24,565 bases of DNA from Candidatus Caldarchaeum sp. (lineage in GTDB: Archaea; Thermoproteota; Nitrososphaeria_A; Caldarchaeales; Caldarchaeaceae), in NCBI GenBank assembly GCA_025054795.1, contig JANWZU010000018.1, positions 1 through 24,565 on the forward strand, in the 5' to 3' direction. The notes beneath the pieces are model-generated. The model worked only from the letters and a program-made list of their open reading frames with translations. It did no database searches and had not been told where the DNA came from. Within the stretch, counting starts at the first letter, position 1. The number at the start of each line of letters is the position of its first letter. A program made the translations under genes and the position numbers. Shown here in pieces: positions 8,012 through 14,992 of this stretch.

Positions 8012-8857
8012 TCACCGCTGAGACGGCTTCCCCAGCAAGGGCTCTATTTTTGAGCAAAAATCGTTCACAGTAAGCGGAGTTTTATCATAGAAAAGTTGTT
8101 TGAAGCGTGAGGCTAGAAGGGTTATTTGGGGTGGTTTAAGCTGAGCTCTAGCGATGACCTCCGTATTGCTGAAAACTTCTTCAACGGAACCGTCCAAAAG
8201 TATTCCTCCATCACTCATAATCACAGCTCTGCGCGCATACTCAGCAACCAGCCGCATGTTATGGGTGATGAAGATGATAGTTTTCCCCTCGCCGTTGAGC
8301 TTCTTCAAAGTCTCCATTACTTCGTAAGATTGTCTCATATCCTGTCCAGTCGTAGGTTCGTCAACAACAAGCGTTTCAGGCCTCATAGTCAACACACTGC
8401 ACAAAGCTATTCTCAGTCTGTCAGCCTTCCCTAACAAAAACGGGTGAACATCGCTGTACTTCTCCAAGTTAAACAGCGCCAAAGTTTCTTTAACTGTCTT
8501 ATTCACCTCTTCTTCCGAAAAGCCGAGGTTTCTTGGGCCAAATGCAAGCTCCTCCCAGACCGTACGCATGCATATCTGATGGTCAGGGTTTTGGAAAACG
8601 TATCCAACTTTACGTGCAATTTCAGAGACTGTCGCTTTACGTGTATCCATTCCATGTACAAATATCTCGCCGGCAGTGGGTTTAAGCAGCCCATTGATAT
8701 GTTTGGCCAGTGTTGTCTTGCCTGAGCCGTTGTGTCCGATAATGGCGATGAATTCGCCTTTTCGGATTTCGAGGTTAACGTTTTTGAGTGCTACAACTCC
8801 GTTAGAATAAACATGAGTTAGGTTTTTAGCCTTAACTACTACTTCGTCCGACAACAC
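8012..8857 (-). CDS. ECF transporter ATP-binding protein with an altered ABC signature
   Basis: The protein is about 281 residues with Walker A GHNGSGKT (41-48), a Q-loop at VFQNPDHQ, Walker B ETLVVDEP (161-168) and a switch His in FITHNM. The ABC signature, normally LSGGQ-R, reads LLGKADRLR (141-149): the second Gly and the Gln are missing. Some ECF ATPases have an LGKGDRQ-type signature; here even that Gly is Ala. It would pair with the ATPase encoded just upstream (at higher coordinates), which has a canonical signature, giving one standard and one unusual ATP site. The start is GTG 8857 or TTG 8854, behind GGTGAGGA, and it overlaps the upstream gene by about 26 bases. It powers the S-component and EcfT pair encoded across the enamidase-like gene. 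Confidence 0.88.
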   Translation of the reverse strand: MLSDEVVVKAKNLTHVYSNGVVALKNVNLEIRKGEFIAIIGHNGSGKTTLAKHINGLLKPTAGEIFVHGMDTRKATVSEIARKVGYVFQNPDHQICMRTVWEELAFGPRNLGFSEEEVNKTVKETLALFNLEKYSDVHPFLLGKADRLRIALCSVLTMRPETLVVDEPTTGQDMRQSYEVMETLKKLNGEGKTIIFITHNMRLVAEYARRAVIMSDGGILLDGSVEEVFSNTEVIARAQLKPPQITLLASRFKQLFYDKTPLTVNDFCSKIEPLLGKPSQR

Positions 8858-9713
8858 TCCTCACCGGCAAAAGGCGCTCCAACAAATCCTCAGCCTCCTC
8901 CACCGATATAGGGATTTTGTTTACGCCGGCTACTGTTTTCCGCAGAAACAACCCAAGCTCAGTTACTTGTGGAACTGGTACACCAGTGGTTTTGACGAAT
9001 GATTCGTTTTCGAAAAACCTTCTGACATCGCCGTCGTACAGTATTCTACCATCATTCATCAACACTAGCCTGTCAGCAAAAGGCGTTAACTCCTCCAAAA
9101 TATGCTCAACAACAACGACAGTGATTCCTTCATCTTTCAGTTTCTTCAAAACAGCTACAACCTCTTCCTTTCCAATGGGGTCGAGCTGACCGGTCGGCTC
9201 GTCCAGAATCAAGACCTTTGGCTTCATGGCTAAAGCAGCAGCAATAGCGACCCGCTGCTTTTGACCGCCTGAAAGCTCGTAAGGAGCCCTGTCAAGCAGG
9301 TCTTCAATCTTAACCAGCTTGGCTGCTTCGGCAACTCTTTCACGCATTTCGTCAAGCGGAACGGCTAGGTTCTCGAGGCCGAAGGCTATCTCGTCTTCGA
9401 CGGACATCGTTAGAAACTGGCTCTCAGGGTCTTGAAACACTATTCCCACCAAGCTGGCCAAGTCTGAGCTTGACAGCTTCGAGGTGTCATTTCCGAAAAC
9501 ATATACATTTCCCCTGATTATCCCGTTGTAGTGATGAGGTATCAACCCACACATAGACAAACACAGTGTGGTTTTACCGGCCCCAGTAGGACCAGTTATG
9601 ACTACGAATTCGCCTTCGTTTACCTCAAGGTTGATATCATGAAGAACCCAATCTTGGCTTGTTGCATAACGCCATGAAAACGATTTAACAACAATAGGCT
9701 TTCTATATGACAA
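8832..9713 (-). CDS. ECF transporter ATP-binding protein, canonical
   Basis: This ATPase of about 293 residues has Walker A GPTGAGKT, signature LSGGQKQR, Walker B VLILDEPTGQLD and a switch His in VVEHILEE. I chose the TTG at 9713 because a GAGGT lies 8 bases before it and the encoded start, MSYRKPIVV, meets the family N-terminus. An in-frame GTG at 9755 would add 14 residues and overlap the UbiD gene by 17 bases. The gene follows the UbiD decarboxylase closely on the same strand and overlaps the next ATPase gene, so the three are probably cotranscribed. It should dimerise with that second ATPase to energise EcfT. The family assignment is firm; the transported compound is unknown. Confidence 0.9.
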   Translation of the reverse strand: MSYRKPIVVKSFSWRYATSQDWVLHDINLEVNEGEFVVITGPTGAGKTTLCLSMCGLIPHHYNGIIRGNVYVFGNDTSKLSSSDLASLVGIVFQDPESQFLTMSVEDEIAFGLENLAVPLDEMRERVAEAAKLVKIEDLLDRAPYELSGGQKQRVAIAAALAMKPKVLILDEPTGQLDPIGKEEVVAVLKKLKDEGITVVVVEHILEELTPFADRLVLMNDGRILYDGDVRRFFENESFVKTTGVPVPQVTELGLFLRKTVAGVNKIPISVEEAEDLLERLLPVRSVVGRSSS

Positions 9714-9738
9714 TGTACGGTACCTCGCTGGACGCCTG

Positions 9739-11190
9739 CTATTTAAATTTCTCACGTAGCCGTTGTCTCACACGGTTGACAACTTCATCAGGTATGGTGG
9801 GTGTGTAGATTTTTTGCTCAGCCCAGTGTATGGGTCTGGTTGCGTCTATGATGGCCCTGCTTGTTAAGCCGGGCTGCTCCTGTGAGGGATCAAGCATGTT
9901 GCCGTCGCTTAACGGCAGTATGCTGATGCTTTTGTGAGGCTGAGACCTTGTAGCCAACGCCCAAAAAACTTCGTTTTCATCGAAAACATCAACATCCTTG
10001 TCTACTAAAATCACGTACTTAACGTAAGGGTATACACCAATCAAGCTGAGCGCAGCACGTAGCTGCAGCCCCTCCTTCCCGCTTTTGTCAACCGAAACTA
10101 TCGCCACGAAGTGAGTACCCCAAACAGGAAAGTTAACTCTATGTACTTGAGGTATGGATTCCTTCAGCTTGGCGTAGTAGGTTGCTTGTGTTGGCATTCC
10201 CCCCAGCAGAAGATGTTCTGAAGAGTTTGTTGGAATCACAGTTTGGAAGATTGCGTCGTTTCTGTGTGTTATGCAGTCGACTACCAGTATGTTTCGAGTT
10301 GAACGGCCAGTTAGATATCCCGTGTATTCTGAGAAAGGCCCCTCATCCTCGTTAACGTCCGTTAAAATACGTCCCTCAAGAACAATCTCAGCATGAGCCG
10401 GAATGTAGATGTCTTTAGTCTCGCACTTGGTAAGTTGAACGGGCTCGCCAGCCAAAGCACCAGCCAAAACGTACTCGTCATTCCTTCTTGAAGCTGCTGC
10501 TAGATAGATTGTTGGATGGCAACCTATAACTACCGCCACATCGAGCCATGGCATCTTTTTCTCCACTGCTCTCTGAAAATAGGACCATAGAAAGCCCCTT
10601 GAGTGAAGGCTTACCCCCAGCTTGTTCCTTCCTTTAAGCTGCATTCTCGCGTAGCTGAGGTTCACTTCACCTGTGTCTGGATGGTTGGCTACAACTATGC
10701 CGGAGGTAATGTATTTGCCGGCGTCCTCTTTGAAAAACTTCAAAATAGGTAGCCCTGTCAAATCAACCTCATTCTCCATCTTCTTAACTTCCTTGACAGG
10801 GCCGTGTCCAACCAGTTCCGGTTCAATGAAAATTCTTAGTTTCTCACGCCATTTGTCGTAGAAACTCTCTACATCGGCACCGATCATACGTGCTACCCGC
10901 TGTCTTGAGCCGAAAACATTCGCCACCAAAGGCATTTTACAGCCAACAACCTGCTTAAAGTAAAGAACAGGGTTGCCAAGCTTAACGCACTCCCTCCAAT
11001 ACGCAGTCACCTCATACTCGGGTGAAACAGGATAATCCACTTCTACGATTTCATCCTGATGTTCCCTTTTCAACTCCTCTAGAAAAACCCGTAGATCTTT
11101 CAACCCAGCAACCGTTCCAACCAACTTGCTATTATCTCTTTGGCAAGGTTTCTTTAACGCAGAAGAAAAAGCATAGGCCCAATTATACAT
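9739..11190 (-). CDS. UbiD-family prenylated-FMN-dependent decarboxylase
   Basis: The protein has up to 483 residues. It carries the Arg and two Glu expected of the catalytic triad: Arg182 in YARMQ, and Glu283 and Glu288 in EGPFSEYTGY, with the same five-residue spacing as in characterised Fdc/UbiD enzymes. GALAGEP and LHSRGF provide likely metal and cofactor ligands. UbiD enzymes reversibly decarboxylate aromatic, heteroaromatic or unsaturated acids using prenylated FMN made by UbiX; no ubiX is in the window. Homology normally begins at LKDLRVFLEELK (residue 30), so the ATG at 11190 may be too early; TTG codons at 11124 and 11103 are alternatives. It heads a unit with the two ECF ATPases, linking decarboxylation to uptake. 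Substrate unknown. Confidence 0.88.
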   Translation of the reverse strand: MYNWAYAFSSALKKPCQRDNSKLVGTVAGLKDLRVFLEELKREHQDEIVEVDYPVSPEYEVTAYWRECVKLGNPVLYFKQVVGCKMPLVANVFGSRQRVARMIGADVESFYDKWREKLRIFIEPELVGHGPVKEVKKMENEVDLTGLPILKFFKEDAGKYITSGIVVANHPDTGEVNLSYARMQLKGRNKLGVSLHSRGFLWSYFQRAVEKKMPWLDVAVVIGCHPTIYLAAASRRNDEYVLAGALAGEPVQLTKCETKDIYIPAHAEIVLEGRILTDVNEDEGPFSEYTGYLTGRSTRNILVVDCITHRNDAIFQTVIPTNSSEHLLLGGMPTQATYYAKLKESIPQVHRVNFPVWGTHFVAIVSVDKSGKEGLQLRAALSLIGVYPYVKYVILVDKDVDVFDENEVFWALATRSQPHKSISILPLSDGNMLDPSQEQPGLTSRAIIDATRPIHWAEQKIYTPTIPDEVVNRVRQRLREKFK

Positions 11191-11252
11191 AACTAGGCTA
11201 AAAAGCCGATAGAATTGCGATTGGCTGGTTGTTTACATGCGATAAGGTGTAA

Positions 11253-11262
11253 GCTTTAAAGC
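11253..11262 (+). promoter_or_regulatory. Possible TATA element for the herA operon
   Basis: GCTTTAAAGC is centred near 11257, which would place transcription start near 11283, a few bases before the TTG at 11287 and the ATG at 11290. The match is to a TTTAAA-type box and is not strong. It lies in the 78-base gap between the divergent UbiD and herA genes. Confidence 0.35.
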
Positions 11263-11289
11263 GGTTCGTTGAATGTTTATAGCAGGTTG

Positions 11290-12768
11290 ATGGGCTGGAA
11301 CAGTGTTGGGCTGGAGCAGATAGGGATTGTAGCTAGCCCGGCTTACGAGTCTGAAGCGATGTGCATACTGCAGGAGGGCAAGGAAACGGAGGTGACTACT
11401 GAGACGCTTGTTTTGATAGAGAACAGGAGCGGCAACAAAATCCTAGCCATATGCAGGTCGGGGACTGGCAGCAACGACTCGCTGAAAACAACCTTCTACA
11501 ACCCGGGAGTGGCTTACGCCAAAAGCGGTAAGGGCCCCAGCACCGCTAAAGAGTTCTACGGCTTCAGACTCGTGGTGGTCGGCGACGTCTCCGACGGCGA
11601 GATAAAGCAGAACAAGATTATCATAGCGCCGGCCTCGCCTGTCTACAGGTTTGAGGAAGGCTTCAACCCTATGCAGCTTTTCGGCAGAAGCAGCCACACA
11701 ATAGGATACTATGCGACTGGAAAGCCCAGCTGGAAGATACCTGTGTTGACGGAGTACATTCCACATCACATAGGTGTTTTTGGAGTGACCGGCTCGGGCA
11801 AATCCTACCTCACCAGATATCAGATAATCCCGTTGCTGCGTCAAGCAGGATACGACGTGATGATCTTCGACTGGAAGGGAAGCGACTACGCCCCGTTCTA
11901 CGGGAAGGTTGTCAACATGGGGGACATAGAGCTTGATGAACAGTCTGTCCTTACTTATCTGGCTGAGACGCTCAACTACTTCGGAGGGGGGAACATCGGC
12001 AACAAGCTGATCACGTACTTAGAGGAAGTGGTGTCTGAGGGTGGTTGGCGTGGAGATAACGTTGAGGAGACGAAGAGAAACCTCTGGGAAAGGCTGCGAG
12101 CAGTTATAGCGAGCGACAACGTTGAAGCCTCCGGAAAGCCAAGCCGATGGGACAGAATATACTCGCAGAAAGCTCAACGCTACTTCGAGAAGCTGACCGC
12201 CGAAGACCTTAAGCCCATCATGGGTAGGACGACGGCGAAGGAGCTCGTCGACGTGTTGAGGCAGAACGGAGTTCTGGTGGTTGACCTTAGCTACGGCTCG
12301 AAGGAGCACAAGCTCAGCATCTTCCTCTCGGTCGTGAGGTATTTGAAGAAGCTGATGGAGGAGAAGAACAAGCTCCGAATAGCTCTTGTCGTTGATGAAG
12401 CTCCTCAGTATTGTCCATGGAACCCGCAGGGTTTGGAGGGGGAGACAACCCGTGAGATAATGGGCATCGCTGCTCTCGGACGCTCCTACAACCTGTCGAT
12501 CACGTTGATAGCTCAGGGTATAGCGGGGGAGATAGGAATCAACGCCGCTGTCAGAAGAAACCTAAACACCTTGTTCGTTGGCAGGATTCATCCGTTAGAC
12601 GCACAGGAGGCTGAGAAATTTTTCGCCACATCGCTCGTCAACGCATCCAACCTTCTACGCCTGCCTGAAGGCCAGTTCTACCTAATCGGCAAGATGAACC
12701 CCTCACCTGTTCCGCTGCTTCTAACCTTCGAGATCCCGGAGCGTGAAAAAGTTGGAGCAACCCGTTGA
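11290..12768 (+). CDS. herA: HerA-type DNA helicase/translocase ATPase
   Basis: The protein is about 492 residues: an N-terminal HAS-barrel region (about the first 120), then a RecA-like FtsK/HerA ATPase core. Walker A is GVTGSGKS and Walker B IALVVDEAP; GRSYNLSITLIAQG and NTLFVGRIHP follow as in HerA. HerA is a hexameric motor that, with NurA nuclease, resects DNA ends for homologous recombination in archaea. NurA follows with a 26-base overlap, so the pair is probably translated together. I took ATG 11290 because the nearest TATA-like element fits a start near 11283; TTG 11269 would add seven residues. No mre11 or rad50, often adjacent in archaea, is present here. Family assignment is firm. 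Confidence 0.9.
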   Translation: MGWNSVGLEQIGIVASPAYESEAMCILQEGKETEVTTETLVLIENRSGNKILAICRSGTGSNDSLKTTFYNPGVAYAKSGKGPSTAKEFYGFRLVVVGDVSDGEIKQNKIIIAPASPVYRFEEGFNPMQLFGRSSHTIGYYATGKPSWKIPVLTEYIPHHIGVFGVTGSGKSYLTRYQIIPLLRQAGYDVMIFDWKGSDYAPFYGKVVNMGDIELDEQSVLTYLAETLNYFGGGNIGNKLITYLEEVVSEGGWRGDNVEETKRNLWERLRAVIASDNVEASGKPSRWDRIYSQKAQRYFEKLTAEDLKPIMGRTTAKELVDVLRQNGVLVVDLSYGSKEHKLSIFLSVVRYLKKLMEEKNKLRIALVVDEAPQYCPWNPQGLEGETTREIMGIAALGRSYNLSITLIAQGIAGEIGINAAVRRNLNTLFVGRIHPLDAQEAEKFFATSLVNASNLLRLPEGQFYLIGKMNPSPVPLLLTFEIPEREKVGATR

Positions 12769-14035
12769 AGAGCTGCCTGATTTCCTCAAGATACCTAAGC
12801 CTCTGCAGGAGAAGTTTTTCTCAGCTGTTGCCGAAGAGGTGAGGGAGCTTGTCGAGAGGATGGACAGCATGCCGGGCTTGATAGACGAGGTCAAGGCGCA
12901 GCTGAGCAGCGGTGTTCGGGTGCTTGCTTTTGATGAGGGTTGGCGAGAGCTTTCAGCGGCTGTAGTGGACGGGTCTGATGTGCCGGCTGTGGACGACAGA
13001 ATCGGGCTTAGGTACGGGCTGTACGCCGTGGCCTACAAGCTTTTCAGAGGACTTGACTCGGTTGAAGGTGGTGAGGGCTTCTTCGGCGACCGTCTTTCTG
13101 GGAAGATAAGCCTCCACAGGGAAAGCTTCCTCAAAATCCTCGACTTGGCGACGACCTACTACGAGAGGCTGACCGCCTCCCACATACTCGAAAGACAGAA
13201 ACCAGACCTTCTGATTGTTGACGGAAGCTTCTTCGGCTACAGAGCCGGCTGCAGCATGATTAAGGATGAGCCGCTGGGCTGGAGAGACAACCTGACTGGC
13301 GAGGTTTTCGAGAAAGTCTACGACCTGATAAGCCGAATCAACGAGTTGACGGTTAAGATACTCGAGTCCAAAAGATCGGTCGGCGTGATTAAACGTGTTC
13401 CGACGATGGCTATCGACGGGTACATCTGCTACAGGCACGGCTTGGAGAAAGGCGTGGAGCTGGCTGACAGGTCTATTCTGAGCCTCATAATGAGGCGGGG
13501 CGAGGTCTTCGACTATGGAGCGGTTTTCGGAACCGACGTTAGGTACGATGTCTACAGCTGGTTCAGGCAGACGGCTAGAGAGGAGGCTTTGAGCAGGAAG
13601 GGGCGTGAAGAGGTTTTGAGGAAGGCTGAGCATCGTGTTAAGGTTCAGCTTGTGGCGGACTTGACGGACTGGAGCCGTGAGAGGGGAGGTAGCTGGAAGC
13701 AATACGAGGAACATCCGATAGTAGCGGCTGCCAGAAGCACCCGAAGAGTCTTCCTCAGGACGGTTGAAGACCTTCCGCCCATCTGCCTCGAACTGCCGGA
13801 GAAGATGCCCGAAGACTTCGTCAACAAGGTTCTCTCATACGTTTACGCTACGGCGAACCCGGCAACAGGCCTGCCCCTGCCTCTCGACCTCGTGGACGAG
13901 CTTGTCTCCCTGCCCAGAGGAATCGGGCGTGAGTTTGTGAACGAGATAGAGGCCGAGCTTGTTAGGCGTGGAGTCAGTAAGGAGAGTCTGCTGGCTGTGT
14001 TCAGTCGGTACAACCCTCAGAAAGACGAGCCTTAG
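12743..14035 (+). CDS. nurA: NurA-domain 5'-3' nuclease
   Basis: The 430-residue protein carries the NurA core. AVVDGSD (Asp76) supplies the first metal-binding Asp, followed by a conserved YGLYAVAYKLFRG-type segment. LLIVDGSFFGYRAG (Asp160) is the second acidic motif, and SVGVIKR contains the expected Lys. NurA is a Mn-dependent nuclease that works with HerA to trim 5' strands at double-strand breaks. The GTG start at 12743 lies inside the end of herA, a 26-base overlap typical of translational coupling. A TTG nine bases further in is an alternative start. The chain is somewhat longer than many NurA proteins, with an added C-terminal helical region after about residue 350. Family well supported by motifs and by its HerA neighbour. 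Confidence 0.87.
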   Translation: MKKLEQPVEELPDFLKIPKPLQEKFFSAVAEEVRELVERMDSMPGLIDEVKAQLSSGVRVLAFDEGWRELSAAVVDGSDVPAVDDRIGLRYGLYAVAYKLFRGLDSVEGGEGFFGDRLSGKISLHRESFLKILDLATTYYERLTASHILERQKPDLLIVDGSFFGYRAGCSMIKDEPLGWRDNLTGEVFEKVYDLISRINELTVKILESKRSVGVIKRVPTMAIDGYICYRHGLEKGVELADRSILSLIMRRGEVFDYGAVFGTDVRYDVYSWFRQTAREEALSRKGREEVLRKAEHRVKVQLVADLTDWSRERGGSWKQYEEHPIVAAARSTRRVFLRTVEDLPPICLELPEKMPEDFVNKVLSYVYATANPATGLPLPLDLVDELVSLPRGIGREFVNEIEAELVRRGVSKESLLAVFSRYNPQKDEP

Positions 14036-14046
14036 GTAAGGCCGGT

Positions 14047-14054
14047 GGAGGTGG
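14047..14054 (+). promoter_or_regulatory. Shine-Dalgarno site that decides the exchanger start
   Basis: GGAGGTGG lies 5 to 6 bases before the ATG at 14060 and is the strongest ribosome binding site seen in the window. The upstream in-frame GTG at 14045 precedes it and so is unlikely to be the start. Confidence 0.65.
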
Positions 14055-14059
14055 TTTCT

Positions 14060-14992
14060 ATGGTTTGGCTGGAGATGTTAGCGGGTGTTCTGCTTCTTCT
14101 TGCGTCGACTGTGGCTTTTGTCGAAGGGGTTGAGGTTCTGGCTGGGCGGCTGAGGCTCACAAGGTTCGCCGCCGGAGCTCTTCTCGCAGCCGTGCTCACC
14201 GCCATCCCGGAAACAGCGATAGCAGTTCTGTCGTATTTCCAGCAAGGTTATCATGCTGCGCAGGTTGGTATGGGAAGCGTTCTGGCAGCGCCTTCGATAA
14301 CTCTTCTCGTCGGAGCTCCTGTAGTCGCAGCCCTGTGGAAAAGCACTTCCGTGGACCTAGGCGTTGCGAAAAACTACGTCTACTTCGCCGTGTTCATGAC
14401 TCTCGCCGCAGCGATTTCGCAGCTCAGCCTAGGGCCCTTCATAAACATAACAGCCCTGCTTTTCCTACTCACATACGTCTACCTAGCTCGCTCCATCTAC
14501 GTAGAGGAGGGTGAGGTTGTTGAAGTGTTAGGGGTTTCGTTTGTTGAGAGGCTGCTGCGGCGCAGAAACACGGGGCTCGCTGCGCTGCAGGTTGGGCTGG
14601 CTGCGGCTGGGCTGCCTCTCGGCGCAGACCTCTTCATCGACGTTGTCTCCACGACTGTCAACCCTTTCGCTCTAGCGCTAGTTGTCTCGCCGTTCGCAAC
14701 ATGTCTTGAGGAGGTTTTTGTGGCTTTCTACTGGATGATGAGGAACAAGGCCGACATAGCAATCAGCCTGCTTTCCGGCGAGAACCTTGTTCAGTCGACT
14801 TTTGTCGTCGGTGTTGGAATGGCCTTCACAGGCTGGGCCCTTCCCTCGACTGCTTTGGGTGTTGTCGTGGTTTACGTTGCTGCGGCTGTGATGCTTTCGC
14901 TGGCCATCCGGCTGAACAGGTTCAGGCTTGGGGCTGCTGTTCTCGGGCTCTATCCTGTCTACATGCTGTTGGCTTCAGGTTTTCTCAGCTGA
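14060..14992 (+). CDS. CaCA-superfamily (sodium/calcium exchanger-like) membrane protein
   Basis: The 310-residue protein consists almost wholly of hydrophobic segments, about ten in number. Two internally related regions are visible: LTAIPETAIAVLSY with GSVLAAPSITLL in the N-terminal half, and SPFATCLEEVFVAFYW with GENLVQSTFVVG in the C-terminal half. Each carries an acidic residue in place of the PE of the canonical alpha repeats of Na+/Ca2+ exchangers, as expected for an inverted-repeat CaCA transporter. It probably exchanges Ca2+ or another cation for Na+ or H+ across the cytoplasmic membrane. The gene starts 24 bases after nurA and is likely cotranscribed with herA-nurA, an odd functional mix. 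Its end overlaps the convergent gatE by 18 bases. Ion specificity is unknown. Confidence 0.8.
   Translation: MVWLEMLAGVLLLLASTVAFVEGVEVLAGRLRLTRFAAGALLAAVLTAIPETAIAVLSYFQQGYHAAQVGMGSVLAAPSITLLVGAPVVAALWKSTSVDLGVAKNYVYFAVFMTLAAAISQLSLGPFINITALLFLLTYVYLARSIYVEEGEVVEVLGVSFVERLLRRRNTGLAALQVGLAAAGLPLGADLFIDVVSTTVNPFALALVVSPFATCLEEVFVAFYWMMRNKADIAISLLSGENLVQSTFVVGVGMAFTGWALPSTALGVVVVYVAAAVMLSLAIRLNRFRLGAAVLGLYPVYMLLASGFLS

Noticed and set aside
11196..11207. GGCT-AAAA-AGCC inverted repeat upstream of the UbiD gene
   Set aside because: A 4-base stem is too short to claim an operator or terminator, and no second copy is seen at the other island promoters.
12953..13714. A 253-codon open frame antisense to nurA
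   Set aside because: It mirrors nurA codons, has no recognisable domain or ribosome site, and NurA motifs on the plus strand are clear.
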